64,000 nucleotides of DNA, taken from Wenzhouxiangella sp042310355 (lineage in GTDB: Bacteria; Pseudomonadota; Gammaproteobacteria; Xanthomonadales; Wenzhouxiangellaceae). The stretch lies in contig NZ_JBHJMR010000010.1 in NCBI RefSeq assembly GCF_042310355.1, positions 1-64,000 on the forward strand, written 5' to 3'. The position numbers and the translations under genes are program-made. The stretch's first letter is position 1. Each line of letters begins with the position of its first letter. Under the pieces are notes generated by a model that was not told the DNA's origin, ran no database searches, and was given only the letters and a program-made list of their open reading frames with translations. Shown here piece by piece: positions 46,903 through 57,542 of the stretch.

Positions 46903-48870
46903 TTACCGGAGCAAAACAAACGACGCCACGAACGCGACCAGCGCGACGACCATGACGAAGGCGTAGTGAAACAGGAAGCCCGACTGCAGCTGACGCAACG
47001 CGCCGGACATGCGGCCGACCAGTCGAGCCGAACCGTTGACCAGCCAGCCGTCGATCACGGTGCGGTCACCGCCCTTCGACAGGCCGGAGGCGATGCCCAG
47101 GCCGCTTCCGGCCAGCACCTTCTGCCACAGCTCGTCGAAGCCGTACTTCCTGTCGAGTATGGTCCAGGCCGGGTGGAGCTTGTCTTTGAGGGTGCCGGCC
47201 AGGCCCGGATTGAACAGGTAGATGTAGGTCGATATACCCACGCCCAGCATGGCCAGCCAGAACACCGGCGTCATGAACCCGTGCAGGGCAAAGGCGAACG
47301 CACCGTGCTCGAACTTGCCGGCGAGGTTGTTGGCAACGACATCGTTGGCCTCGCGCACGAAAATGGCGTCCGAGAGCGCGCCGCCGAACAATAGCGGCTC
47401 GACCGTGAAGTAGCCGATGGCCAGCGACGGGATGGCCAACAGGATCAGCGGAATCGTGACGACCGCGGGCGGTTCGTGGGCATGCGAGCGGGTCTCATCA
47501 TCCATGCGCGTAGGCCCGTGGAAGGTGAGATAAAGCATGCGGAAGGTGTAGAGCGCGGTGATCACGACACCCGCCATGACCGCGAAGTAGGCGAAGCCGG
47601 CGCCCGGGCGATCGGCGTAGTGAACGGCCTCGATGATCAGGTCCTTGGAGAAGAAGCCCGAGAAGAACGGGAAGCCGATCAGCGCCAGGGAGCCGATCCA
47701 GGCAGTTGCGGCCGTGATCGGCATGTAGCGGGCCAGGCCACCCATCTGGCGCATGTCCTGCTTGTGGTGCAGCGCGATGATGACCGAGCCGGCACCCAGG
47801 AACAGCAGCGCCTTGAAAAAGGCGTGCGTCATCAGGTGGAAGATCGCCACCGAGTAGGCCGAGGCACCCAGGGCCACGGTCATGTAGCCGAGCTGCGACA
47901 GGGTCGAGTAGGCGACCACGCGCTTGATGTCGTTCTGCACGATGCCGACGAGCCCCATGAACAGCGCCGTGATGGCGCCGATGACCAGGATGAAGCTCAG
48001 TGCCACATCCGAGGTCTCGAAGATGGGTGACAGGCGGGCAACCATGAAGATGCCGGCGGTCACCATGGTGGCGGCGTGAATCAGCGCGGAAATCGGCGTC
48101 GGACCTTCCATCGAATCGGGCAGCCACACGTGCAGCGGCACCTGGGCGGACTTGCCCATCGCGCCAATGAACAGGCAGATGCAGATCACCGTCATCACCG
48201 ACCACTGGGTGTCGCCGAACAGCGCGATGGTCGTGCCCTCGACGGCCGGAACCTGGGCAAACACTTCGCCGTAGTTGAGCGAACCCATGTACACCAGGAT
48301 CGCGGCGATGCCGAGCAGGAAGCCGAAGTCGCCCACCCGGTTGACCAGGAATGCCTTGAGATTGGCCTTTACCGCGGTGTCCTTCTTGAACCAGAAACCG
48401 ATCAAGAGGTAGGAAACCAGGCCGACCGCTTCCCAGCCGAAGAACAGCTGCATGAAGTTGTTCGCCATCACCAGCATCAGCATGGCGAAGGTGAACAGGT
48501 TGATGTAGGAGAAAAAGCGCTGGTAGCCCGGATCATCGTGCATGTAACCGATGGTGTAGATGTGCACCATCAGCGACACGAAGGTCACCACGGTCATCAT
48601 CAGCGCGGTCAGGCTGTCGACCAGGAAACCCACTTCGAATCGGATGCCGTCGGCCACCGCCCAGGTATAGACGGTGTAGTCCATCGTCGGCATGCCGTTG
48701 AAGAACACCTGCCAGGCAACGTAAGCCGAAAGCACGGCCGAACCGGCCACCGCCAGGATGGTGATCCAGTGCGCCCCGGCCCGACCGACCTGGTGACGCA
48801 ACAAGCCGGCCACGGCACTGCCAACGAGCGGCAGCAGCGGTATCAACAGCAGTACGGTTTCAATGCTCAC
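46903..48870 (-). CDS. nuoL: NADH-quinone oxidoreductase subunit L
   Basis: NuoL is the distal proton-pumping subunit of complex I, with the long lateral helix. The 655-residue protein has the blocks FFGWEAVGLVSYLLIGFWF (glutamate helix), GKSAQVPLHVWLPDSMEGPT, DIKRVVAYSTLSQLGYMTVA and HAFFKALLFLGAGSVIIALH. The C-terminal lateral helix region ends with a last membrane anchor (FLFHYAFVMVVALVAFVASF). Its length is normal. It is separated from nuoK by a family 1 repeat of about 150 bases. Confidence 0.97.
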   Translation of the reverse strand: MSIETVLLLIPLLPLVGSAVAGLLRHQVGRAGAHWITILAVAGSAVLSAYVAWQVFFNGMPTMDYTVYTWAVADGIRFEVGFLVDSLTALMMTVVTFVSLMVHIYTIGYMHDDPGYQRFFSYINLFTFAMLMLVMANNFMQLFFGWEAVGLVSYLLIGFWFKKDTAVKANLKAFLVNRVGDFGFLLGIAAILVYMGSLNYGEVFAQVPAVEGTTIALFGDTQWSVMTVICICLFIGAMGKSAQVPLHVWLPDSMEGPTPISALIHAATMVTAGIFMVARLSPIFETSDVALSFILVIGAITALFMGLVGIVQNDIKRVVAYSTLSQLGYMTVALGASAYSVAIFHLMTHAFFKALLFLGAGSVIIALHHKQDMRQMGGLARYMPITAATAWIGSLALIGFPFFSGFFSKDLIIEAVHYADRPGAGFAYFAVMAGVVITALYTFRMLYLTFHGPTRMDDETRSHAHEPPAVVTIPLILLAIPSLAIGYFTVEPLLFGGALSDAIFVREANDVVANNLAGKFEHGAFAFALHGFMTPVFWLAMLGVGISTYIYLFNPGLAGTLKDKLHPAWTILDRKYGFDELWQKVLAGSGLGIASGLSKGGDRTVIDGWLVNGSARLVGRMSGALRQLQSGFLFHYAFVMVVALVAFVASFVLLR

Positions 48871-48900
48871 AACGAGTCATTCCATTTATATTCAAATATT

Positions 48901-49046
48901 GTCCACAGATGAACACAGATCAGCACAGATAAAGATCAAAAACAGAACAACCTGTCAGCGCCGGGGACGCACACATTTGCGTGACGCTACTCAATTTTTC
49001 CTTCTTGTTCTTTTCCATCTGTGTTCATCTGTGTTCATCTGTGGAC
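48901..49046. repeat. Family 1 palindromic element between nuoK and nuoL
   Basis: The left arm starts GTCCACAGATGAACACAGAT at 48901 and continues with a degenerate 10-mer. The right arm (49015-49046) holds two tandem GTGTTCATCT units ending GTGGAC. The core is unrelated to the other family 1 members. It fills most of the 194-base gap between nuoK and nuoL. Confidence 0.85.
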
Positions 49047-49064
49047 AAATAGGTTTTTCCCGAA

Positions 49065-49370
49065 TCAACCCCGCAGGTCGGCGATGTCCTCGACGCTGAT
49101 CGAGCGGCGATTTCTGAACAGCACCACCAGCAGCGCCAGTCCGATGGCGGCCTCGGCGGCGGCGACGGTCAGGATGAAGAACACGAACACCTGGCCGTCG
49201 AGTACGTCGAGAAAGCGCGAGAAGGCGATGAAGTTCATGTTCACCGACAACAGCATCAGCTCGATGCACATCAGCAGGATCAGCACATTCTTCCGGTTGA
49301 GGAAGATGCCGGCCAGGGCGATGCAAAACAGCACCGCGCCGAGGGTAATGAAGTGCGCCAGGGTCAACAT
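49065..49370 (-). CDS. nuoK: NADH-quinone oxidoreductase subunit K
   Basis: NuoK is a small membrane subunit of complex I with three helices. The 101-residue protein has the standard blocks LAHFITLGAVLFCIALAGIF, NVLILLMCIELMLLSVNMNF with the conserved glutamate, and FFILTVAAAEAAIGLALLVV with the second glutamate. Its start codon overlaps the nuoJ stop by one base, so the two are translationally coupled. Confidence 0.97.
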   Translation of the reverse strand: MLTLAHFITLGAVLFCIALAGIFLNRKNVLILLMCIELMLLSVNMNFIAFSRFLDVLDGQVFVFFILTVAAAEAAIGLALLVVLFRNRRSISVEDIADLRG

Positions 49371-49972
49371 CAGGCGTCCTCCCCTTCGCTTTTCATCTTG
49401 ACTACCCGCAGGCGTTCGTCGCGTTTGACGCGCACCTGGCGGCTCGGATCCTGGTACTTGGTTTCGGGCCGACGGCGATGCGTCAGCGAGATCGCGGCGA
49501 TAATCGCCACCAGCAGCAGCACGGCCGCGATCTCGAAGGCGTAAAGGTACTCGGTGTAGAGCAGCTCGCCGATCGCGCTGGTGTGGCTGTAGCCCTCGCC
49601 CTCGGCGGCCGGCATCGGAACGGCTTCCATGCCCCGCGTCCAGATCACCAGGAAGAGCTGGATTGCCATGGCCAGGGCCACCAGGACACCGGCCGGCATG
49701 TAACGGGCGAAACCTTCTTTGACCGAAGTCACGTTGATGTCGAGCATCATGACCACGAACAGGAACAAGACCATCACGGCGCCGACGTAGACCAGCACCA
49801 GGGTGATGGCCAGGAACTCGGCCTGCAGCAGGATCCAGATGCAGGCAGCCGAGAAGAAGCTGAGAATCAGGAACAGCACCGCGTGGATCGGGTTGCCCAC
49901 CGTGATGACGCTGAGCGCCGAAAGGACCAGGACGGTGCTGAACAGGTAAAAGACGATTTCGATGATTGGCAT
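49370..49972 (-). CDS. nuoJ: NADH-quinone oxidoreductase subunit J
   Basis: NuoJ is a membrane subunit of complex I with five helices. The 200-residue protein starts at the ATG giving MPIIEIVFYLFSTVLVLSAL; a longer frame upstream only shadows nuoI. The diagnostic segment is AEFLAITLVLVYVGAVMVLF, with the conserved Tyr/Gly in the third helix containing the pi-bulge, followed by MMLDIN. The C-terminal 30 residues are highly charged. It starts 13 bases after nuoI. Confidence 0.96.
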   Translation of the reverse strand: MPIIEIVFYLFSTVLVLSALSVITVGNPIHAVLFLILSFFSAACIWILLQAEFLAITLVLVYVGAVMVLFLFVVMMLDINVTSVKEGFARYMPAGVLVALAMAIQLFLVIWTRGMEAVPMPAAEGEGYSHTSAIGELLYTEYLYAFEIAAVLLLVAIIAAISLTHRRRPETKYQDPSRQVRVKRDERLRVVKMKSEGEDA

Positions 49973-49985
49973 ACCAGTCGGATCC

Positions 49986-50474
49986 CTAGCGGAAGCGGGC
50001 GTCGCGCGCGCGGTTGGCGGCAATGCTGTCCTCGAACCGGTCGCCGATCGCCAGCAGCTGCTGCTTGTCGACGACGCGTTCGGACTTGTCTTCCATGTGG
50101 TACTCGCCGATATCGGTGAGCACGATGGAATCAACCGGGCAGGACTCCTCGCAGAAACCACAATAGATGCACTTGAACAGATCAATGTCGTAGCGCGTCG
50201 TACGGCGAGTGTTGTCGTCGCGATTGTGCGATTCGATGGTGATCGCCAGCGCCGGGCAAACCGCCTCGCAGAGCTTGCAGGCAATGCAACGTTCCTCGCC
50301 GTTGGGATAGCGGCGCAAAGCGTGCAGGCCGCGATAGCGCGGCGATTTGGGGGTCTTCTCTTCCGGGTAGTTGAGGGTCGACTTGGGCGCGGCGCCGAAG
50401 CGCCACGTCACCGCCATGCCGCGGAAGAGCTCCAGCAGCATCAGCGAACGAAGATATCGGGTGACAGCTTGCAT
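49986..50474 (-). CDS. nuoI: NADH-quinone oxidoreductase subunit I
   Basis: NuoI carries two 4Fe-4S clusters that bring electrons toward the quinone site. The 162-residue protein has both ferredoxin motifs: CIACKLCEAVCP (about 64-75) and CIYCGFCEESCPV (about 103-115). The N-terminal amphipathic helix (RYLRSLMLLELFRGMAVTW) sits on the membrane. A four-base gap separates it from nuoH. Confidence 0.97.
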   Translation of the reverse strand: MQAVTRYLRSLMLLELFRGMAVTWRFGAAPKSTLNYPEEKTPKSPRYRGLHALRRYPNGEERCIACKLCEAVCPALAITIESHNRDDNTRRTTRYDIDLFKCIYCGFCEESCPVDSIVLTDIGEYHMEDKSERVVDKQQLLAIGDRFEDSIAANRARDARFR

Positions 50475-50478
50475 AAGA

Positions 50479-51498
50479 TCAGCCTCCGAACCAGCCCATC
50501 ACGCGGAACACGCCGGCGACCATGATCCAAACGATGGTGATTGGAATGAACACCTTCCAGCCCAGGCGCATGATCTGGTCATAGCGATAGCGCGGGAAAG
50601 TGGCCCGGAACCACAGGAAGAGGAAACAGAACACCACGGTCTTGGCCAGGAACCAGTGCACCCCACCCTCGCCCAGGATCGTCTCGCCGACGACCGGAAT
50701 ACCGGCGAACGGCGACAGCCAGCCGCCCATGAACAGCAGCGCAGCCAGCGCCGAGATCAGGATCATGTTGGCGTACTCGGCCAGGAAGAACACCGCGAAA
50801 CCCGCGCCCGAGTACTCGACGTGGAAACCGGCGACGATCTCCGACTCGCCCTCGGCGACGTCGAAGGGCGCGCGGTTGGTTTCGGCCACGCCGGAGACGA
50901 AGTAGATCACGAACAGCGGCAGCAGTGGCAGCCAGTACCAGGTGAAGATGTTGCCCGATTGCGCCTCGACGATCGCGGTCAGGTTGAGCGTGCCGGAGAG
51001 AACGATCACGCCGACCAGGGCAAAGCCCATGGCGATCTCGTAGGAGACCGTCTGCGCGGCCGCGCGCAGGCCGCCGAGCAGGGCGTACTTTGAGTTCGAG
51101 GCCCAGCCACCGAGCAGAATGCCGTAGACGCCCATCGAGGTCAGCGCCAGGATCATCAGCAATCCGGCGTCGATATCGGCCAGCACCAGCCAGTCGTCGA
51201 AGGGCACGACCGCCCAGGCCGCCAGCGCGGGCGCCAGCGACAGCAGCGGCGCGAGCAGGAACAGGAACTTGCTGGCGTTGGTCGGAACGATCAGTTCCTT
51301 GAACAGCATCTTGAACACGTCGGCGAAGGGCTGGAGCAGGCCCAGGGGACCGATGCGGTTGGGCCCCCGACGCGAGTGCATGTAGCCGAGCACCTTGCGT
51401 TCGAAATAGGTGTAATAGGCCACCCCGATGGTCACCGGCAGGATGATCATCAGGATCTTCGCCATGGTCCACAGCAGGGTCAGCAACTGCTCCATCAT
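50479..51498 (-). CDS. nuoH: NADH-quinone oxidoreductase subunit H
   Basis: NuoH forms most of the quinone-binding chamber and the link between peripheral and membrane arms. The 339-residue protein has eight helices and the signatures YTYFERKVLGYMHSRRGPNR, ASNSKYALLGGLRAAAQTVS, EIAMGFALVG and NRAPFDVAEGESEIVAGFHV with the conserved acidic residues. The start at 51498 (MMEQLLTLLW) overlaps the nuoG stop by four bases (ATGA type). Confidence 0.97.
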   Translation of the reverse strand: MMEQLLTLLWTMAKILMIILPVTIGVAYYTYFERKVLGYMHSRRGPNRIGPLGLLQPFADVFKMLFKELIVPTNASKFLFLLAPLLSLAPALAAWAVVPFDDWLVLADIDAGLLMILALTSMGVYGILLGGWASNSKYALLGGLRAAAQTVSYEIAMGFALVGVIVLSGTLNLTAIVEAQSGNIFTWYWLPLLPLFVIYFVSGVAETNRAPFDVAEGESEIVAGFHVEYSGAGFAVFFLAEYANMILISALAALLFMGGWLSPFAGIPVVGETILGEGGVHWFLAKTVVFCFLFLWFRATFPRYRYDQIMRLGWKVFIPITIVWIMVAGVFRVMGWFGG

Positions 51499-53858
51499 GC
51501 CAACACCTCCAGGCTGATCTCGCCGCCGCCGGCACCGAGCCCGGAAACCGGGCAGGTCGCCACCGGCAGCCCGACGGCACCGGGTGCCACGCGCGCGTCG
51601 ATCACGAGATCGAGTTCCGCGCTGGCCTCGCCCTGGCTCACGCGAACGCGCTCGGCGTTCTCGAGACCGTGACGCCGGGCCGTGGCCGGATGCACACTGC
51701 AAACCGTGGCATCGGCATGGGTAGTCTGCTGCAGGGCGGGCGCGCGCCGGAGCACGTTGTCGCCGGAATAGATCGGCACCTCGCCGGTGCGCCACAGCGT
51801 GTCGCCCTCGGCAAGAACCGGGTCGGCGGGCTCGTCATGGGCCGGGGCCGCAGCCTCGTTGGCCAGCACGCGCTCGGTCACGGCTTCCAGGGTCGCGAAG
51901 TCGAAGCCTTCGAGTCCGGCCAGCTCACCCAGCTTGCGCAGGATCTTCCAGCCGGCGCGGGACTGTTGCGGCGCACGACCGACGGCCTGAAGGGTTTCGC
52001 GGTGACCGTCGGCATTGATCCAGGTGCCGTCGACCTCCGGTACCGGCGAGAGCGGCAGCAGCACGTCGGCGGTTTCGCGCAGAACGCTGTTGTCGAATGT
52101 CGTCGCGGCCACGACCGAGGCGGCAGCGTCGAGCGCCCGCCGAGCGGCGGCCGGGTCGGCCAGGTCGAAGTCGGGTTCGATGTCCCAGAGCAGGTAGGCC
52201 TGGCGACCCTTTTCGATCATCGCGCGCGCATGCAGGCCGCCCTGACCCGGCACGCTGCCGGCAGTCCAGGCACCCATGCTGTTGGCCGGCCCGGGCAGCA
52301 CCACGAGGGCGACTTCCAGCGACTCGGCCAGCCATTCGGCGATGCGGCGCAGCCAGCCCGCTTCCGGGTGGTTGAGCGCCTGGTCGCCCAGCACCAGCAC
52401 GCCGGATTCGGCATCCTTGAGCATGGTCGCGACCTGCACCACTTCCTGCTCGGGCTGACGCTCGGCAAGATACTCACCCAGCTTGCCGCCGGGCAGGCTC
52501 TTGCCGGTCAGGTCGGCGGCGGCCCTGGCCACGCGGGCGAAGGTGTCGACCATGGCCTGCGGCGGCACAATCAGCCGCTCGGCGAGGTCGAAATGGAAAT
52601 CCCAGGCAACGCTGTTGAGATCGGCGACCTTCGCGCCGCCCTGGCGCCAGGCCGTACGCACGCGATGGCCGAGAATCGGCTGCTCGTGGCGGATATTGCT
52701 GCCGACGAGCAGGATCGCGTCGGATTCGGAAATGCTCGCCGTCGGGACGTCGAGATGCCCCCGGCCGGCCTGCGGGTGCGAGAAGTCGAGCAGGCGCAGG
52801 CGGTGGTCGACGTTCTCGCTGCCCAGCGCTCGCGCCATGGACGCGGCCAGGTAGTGCTCCTCGGCCGTCGCCCGCGGGGAAACCAGCACGCCGAGCTCGT
52901 CGCCGCCGTGCGTTTCCACGGCGCCGGTAAGCGCGCGGGCGGCTGCGGTCAGGGCATCTTCCCAGCTCGCTTCCCGCCACTGGCCGTCGACCTTGATCTG
53001 CGGCGTGGTCAGGCGGTCGTCGGCGCGCAGGCCGAAATGGCTGTAGCGGTCGCGGTCGGCCAGCCAGCACTCGTTGACGGCCTCGTTGTCGCGCGGCACG
53101 GCGCGCATGATGTTCGCCCCGCGCGTGTGATAGAACAGGTGCGAACCCAGGCAGTCGTGCGTGCCGATGGATTTGCGCGCACGCATTTCCCAGGGGCGCG
53201 CCGTATGGCGGAAGGGCTTGTTGGTCAGCGCGCCGACCGGGCACAGGTCGATGACGTTGCCCGACAGCTCGGACTCTATGTTGCGTTCGATGAAGGTGCC
53301 GATTTCCAGGTGTTCACCGCGGTTCATGCCGCCGAGCTCACAGGTACCGGCAATCTCCTCGAGAAAACGCACGCAGCGCGTGCAGTGAATGCAGCGCGTC
53401 ATGTCGGTTTCGATCAGCGGACCGACGTTCTTGTCGCGCACCACGCGCTTGCGCTCGGTAAAGCGCGATACCGAACGACCGTAGCCCATGGCCAGGTCCT
53501 GCAGTTCGCATTCGCCGCCCTGGTCGCAGATCGGGCAGTCGAGCGGATGATTAATGAGCAAGAACTCCATCACCCCGCGCTGCGCGTCGACGGTGCGGCG
53601 CGACTCGGTAAACACCTTCATGCCGTCGGCCACCGGCGTGGCGCAGGCCGGCAGGGGCTTGGGCGCTTTCTCGACGTCGACCAGGCACATGCGGCAGTTG
53701 GCGGCGATCGAGAGCTTGTGGTGATAGCAGAAACGCGGAATATCGATCCCGGCCCGGTCAGTCACCTGGATGATCATCTCGCCCTTGCGGGCGGAAAGCT
53801 CGTGACCGTCGACTTCGATCGTTACCGTGTCGGTCTGTTGATTCTCGACAGTAGCCAT
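51495..53858 (-). CDS. nuoG: NADH-quinone oxidoreductase subunit G
   Basis: NuoG is the large peripheral-arm Fe-S protein. The 787-residue protein begins with a ferredoxin-like 2Fe-2S domain (CYHHKLSIAANCRMC, then PLPACATPV). The His-Cys cluster HPLDCPICDQGGECEL comes next, followed by a pair of 4Fe-4S motifs (TRCIHCTRCVRF and GNVIDLCPVGAL). The C-terminal two thirds is a molybdopterin-oxidoreductase-like fold without a cofactor role. Its start is preceded by a 246-base gap filled with a family 3 repeat. Confidence 0.96.
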   Translation of the reverse strand: MATVENQQTDTVTIEVDGHELSARKGEMIIQVTDRAGIDIPRFCYHHKLSIAANCRMCLVDVEKAPKPLPACATPVADGMKVFTESRRTVDAQRGVMEFLLINHPLDCPICDQGGECELQDLAMGYGRSVSRFTERKRVVRDKNVGPLIETDMTRCIHCTRCVRFLEEIAGTCELGGMNRGEHLEIGTFIERNIESELSGNVIDLCPVGALTNKPFRHTARPWEMRARKSIGTHDCLGSHLFYHTRGANIMRAVPRDNEAVNECWLADRDRYSHFGLRADDRLTTPQIKVDGQWREASWEDALTAAARALTGAVETHGGDELGVLVSPRATAEEHYLAASMARALGSENVDHRLRLLDFSHPQAGRGHLDVPTASISESDAILLVGSNIRHEQPILGHRVRTAWRQGGAKVADLNSVAWDFHFDLAERLIVPPQAMVDTFARVARAAADLTGKSLPGGKLGEYLAERQPEQEVVQVATMLKDAESGVLVLGDQALNHPEAGWLRRIAEWLAESLEVALVVLPGPANSMGAWTAGSVPGQGGLHARAMIEKGRQAYLLWDIEPDFDLADPAAARRALDAAASVVAATTFDNSVLRETADVLLPLSPVPEVDGTWINADGHRETLQAVGRAPQQSRAGWKILRKLGELAGLEGFDFATLEAVTERVLANEAAAPAHDEPADPVLAEGDTLWRTGEVPIYSGDNVLRRAPALQQTTHADATVCSVHPATARRHGLENAERVRVSQGEASAELDLVIDARVAPGAVGLPVATCPVSGLGAGGGEISLEVLA

Positions 53859-53903
53859 GTTCAGCGCGTCCGGTATTCCGAATGGTTGATCGGGGTCGTG
53901 AGG

Positions 53904-54095
53904 CGACGGGACTCGGGACTCGGGACTCGGGACTCGGAAAAACCACCCGAGTTCGAACGAAGGACCGAAGCGGCACCGATCGGAGCCAATCCGTCTGCAG
54001 ATCGGTAGCGAACCTCAGTAGCGAGTCCCGAGTCCCGAGTCCCGAGTTCCGGCCTTTTGGCGAGTCCCGAGTCCCGAGTCCCGAGTCCCGATTCC
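53904..54095. repeat. Family 3 element between nuoF and nuoG (GGGACTC heptamers)
   Basis: Tandem GGGACTC units (about 53908-53936) are followed by a core with a 44-bp block (53947-53990) identical to the reverse complement of 55618-55661. Two runs of inverted GAGTCCC units follow (54019-54047 and 54062-54091). The element spans nearly the whole intergenic gap and lies opposite in orientation to the copy on the other side of nuoF. Confidence 0.9.
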
Positions 54096-54105
54096 AGAAC
54101 GAATC

Positions 54106-55401
<1,296 letters not shown>

Positions 55402-55458
55402 TGGGGGTGCCTCCGGATGTGGGGGCGGGCAACTTCCCTGCGCGCGGCGTTAGATGAA

Positions 55459-55712
55459 TCCGGGACTCGCCGAAAAGCCGGGACCCGGTACTCGGGACTC
55501 GGGACTCGCTAAAGATTCGGGACTCGGGACTCGGGACTCGGGACTCGCCGAAAAGCCGGGACCCGGGACTCGGGACTCGGGACTCGCTACTGATGTTTGC
55601 CACAGAACTGCTGGCGCATTGGCTCCGATCGGTGCCGCTTCGGTCCTTCGTTCGAACTCGGATGGTTCTTCCGAGTCCCGAGTCCCGAGTCCCGAGTCCC
55701 GATTCCAGAGCC
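55459..55712. repeat. Family 3 element between nuoE and nuoF (GGGACTC heptamers)
   Basis: About 12 direct GGGACTC-like units lie in three runs (55459-55592), separated by CGCCGAAAAGCC or CGCTAAAGATTC spacers. The 44-bp core block (55618-55661) follows, then inverted GAGTCCC units (55671-55701). The 363-base nuoE-nuoF gap holds no gene; apparent proteins here are translations of the repeat. Confidence 0.9.
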
Positions 55713-55764
55713 TTCATAGCGGCACTCCCCTTCGACAACCGACTTGCCACACCGAAGCCACCCA

Positions 55765-56292
55765 TCATTCCAACCCATCCAGAATCTCGTCAACCTTTTC
55801 GGGCGTGAGATGCTCGTGGTAGTGGCCGTCGACGATCATCATCGGCGCGCGCACGCAGGCGGCCAGGCACTCTTCCTCGCGCTTGAGGAAGATGCGACCG
55901 TCGGGCGTGGTCTCGCCGATGCGCGTACCCAGCTTCTTTTCCACGTGCTCGACGATCTTGTCGGAGCCGCAGAGCATGCACGAAATGTTGGTGCAGATTG
56001 AAATCGAGTGGCGGCCCACCGGCTCGGTCTCGATCATTGAATAGAACGTGGCCACTTCGTAGACCCACACCGGCGGCACCTCGAGGTAGTCGGCCACGCC
56101 ATCCATGAGGTCGGTACTGACCCAGCCGCCGTTCTGGTGCTGGGCGGCAACCAGGGACTGGATGATGGCCGAACGCCGGCCCTCGACGCCTTCCGGGAAC
56201 TTGGCGCGCCAATGGTCGATCGCCTGCTTCGTCTCATCGCTGAGCAGCTCGGCCTTACCGGCAACCGGACTGGTGGTGGCTTGATCCGTCAT
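55765..56292 (-). CDS. nuoE: NADH-quinone oxidoreductase subunit E
   Basis: NuoE carries the N1a 2Fe-2S cluster beside NuoF. The 175-residue protein has the thioredoxin-like 2Fe-2S motif in two parts: CTNISCMLCGS (about 98-108) and EECLAACVRAPMM (about 137-149). The N-terminal helical part contains the family sequence AAQHQNGGWVS and VYEVATFYSMI. Its start overlaps the nuoD stop by four bases. Confidence 0.97.
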   Translation of the reverse strand: MTDQATTSPVAGKAELLSDETKQAIDHWRAKFPEGVEGRRSAIIQSLVAAQHQNGGWVSTDLMDGVADYLEVPPVWVYEVATFYSMIETEPVGRHSISICTNISCMLCGSDKIVEHVEKKLGTRIGETTPDGRIFLKREEECLAACVRAPMMIVDGHYHEHLTPEKVDEILDGLE

Positions 56293-57542
56293 CGATCAAT
56301 CTCCCCGAAAACAATGTCTTGCGTCGCGATGAGCGCGGCAATATCGGCCAGCATATGGCCCTTGGCCATTTCGTGCATCGCCGAGAGGTGGGCATAGCCC
56401 GGCGCCCGAAGATGCACGCGGAAGGGCTTGTTGGCACCGTCGGAAATCAGGTAGCAGCCGAATTCACCCTTGGGCGCCTCGACCGAGGCGTAGGTTTCGC
56501 CCTCGGGCACGCAGTAGCCTTCGGTAAACAGCTTGAAGTGATGAATGAGCGCTTCCATGTCGTCCTTCATCTCTTCGCGCGTCGGCGGCGCCACCTTGAA
56601 GTTGCGCACGATGACCTCGCCGGGATTCTCGCGCAGCCAGGCGATGCACTGCTTGATGATTTTCGCCGACTGCCGCATTTCCTCGACCCGCACCAGGTAG
56701 CGGTCGTAGCAATCGCCGTTGCTACCGACCGGGATGTCGAAATCGACTTCGCGGTACTTGGCGTAGGGCTGCTTCTTGCGCTGGTCCCACTCGACCCCGC
56801 AGCCCCTCAACATCGGCCCGGTAAAGCCCAGCTGAAGGGCGCGCTCCGGGGTGACGGCGCCGATGCCGACCGTGCGCTGCTTCCAGATGCGGTTGTCGGT
56901 CAGCAGGGTTTCGTAGTCGTCGACGCGGTCGAAGAAATCGTCGGTGAAGGCCTCGATGAAGTCCAGAAGCGAGCCCTCGCGCCACTCGTTCATCCGCGCG
57001 AGGTCCTTGCCCTTGCGCCACGGCGACTCGGCCACCTTGGGCATCTCGCCGGGCAGGTCGCGGTAGACCCCACCGGGGCGGTAGTAGGTGGCGTGCATGC
57101 GCGTGCCGGAGACCGTCTCGTAGACGTCCATCAGGTTCTCGCGCTCGCGGAACGCGTAGAGGAACACCGCCATGGCGCCGAGATCGAGCGCGTTGGATCC
57201 GATCCACATCAGGTGGTTGAGGATGCGGGTGATCTCGTCGAACATCGTGCGAATCCACAGCGCCCGAGTCGGCGGCTCGATATTGAGCAGCTTCTCGATC
57301 GCCATGACGTAGGCGTGCTCGTTGCACATCATCGACACGTAGTCGAGCCGGTCCATGTAGCCGATCGAATGGTTGAAAGGCTTGGACTCGGCCAGTTTCT
57401 CCGTGGCGCGGTGCAGCAAGCCGACGTGCGGGTCGGCGCGCACGACCGTCTCGCCGTCGAGTTCGAGAATGAGCCGTAGCACGCCGTGGGCAGCCGGGTG
57501 CTGCGGCCCGAAGTTCATGGTGAAGTTGCGAATCTCGCTCAT
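56289..57542 (-). CDS. nuoD: NADH-quinone oxidoreductase subunit D
   Basis: NuoD is the 49-kDa-type subunit that forms the quinone head-group site with NuoB. The 417-residue protein has the family signatures NFGPQHPAAHGVLRLILELD, ADPHVGLLHRATEKLAE (quinone-site His), DRLDYVSMMCNEHAY and the C-terminal DIVFGEIDR end. It is a separate gene from nuoC, unlike the nuoCD fusion of enteric bacteria. It overlaps both neighbours by four bases. Confidence 0.98.
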   Translation of the reverse strand: MSEIRNFTMNFGPQHPAAHGVLRLILELDGETVVRADPHVGLLHRATEKLAESKPFNHSIGYMDRLDYVSMMCNEHAYVMAIEKLLNIEPPTRALWIRTMFDEITRILNHLMWIGSNALDLGAMAVFLYAFRERENLMDVYETVSGTRMHATYYRPGGVYRDLPGEMPKVAESPWRKGKDLARMNEWREGSLLDFIEAFTDDFFDRVDDYETLLTDNRIWKQRTVGIGAVTPERALQLGFTGPMLRGCGVEWDQRKKQPYAKYREVDFDIPVGSNGDCYDRYLVRVEEMRQSAKIIKQCIAWLRENPGEVIVRNFKVAPPTREEMKDDMEALIHHFKLFTEGYCVPEGETYASVEAPKGEFGCYLISDGANKPFRVHLRAPGYAHLSAMHEMAKGHMLADIAALIATQDIVFGEIDR

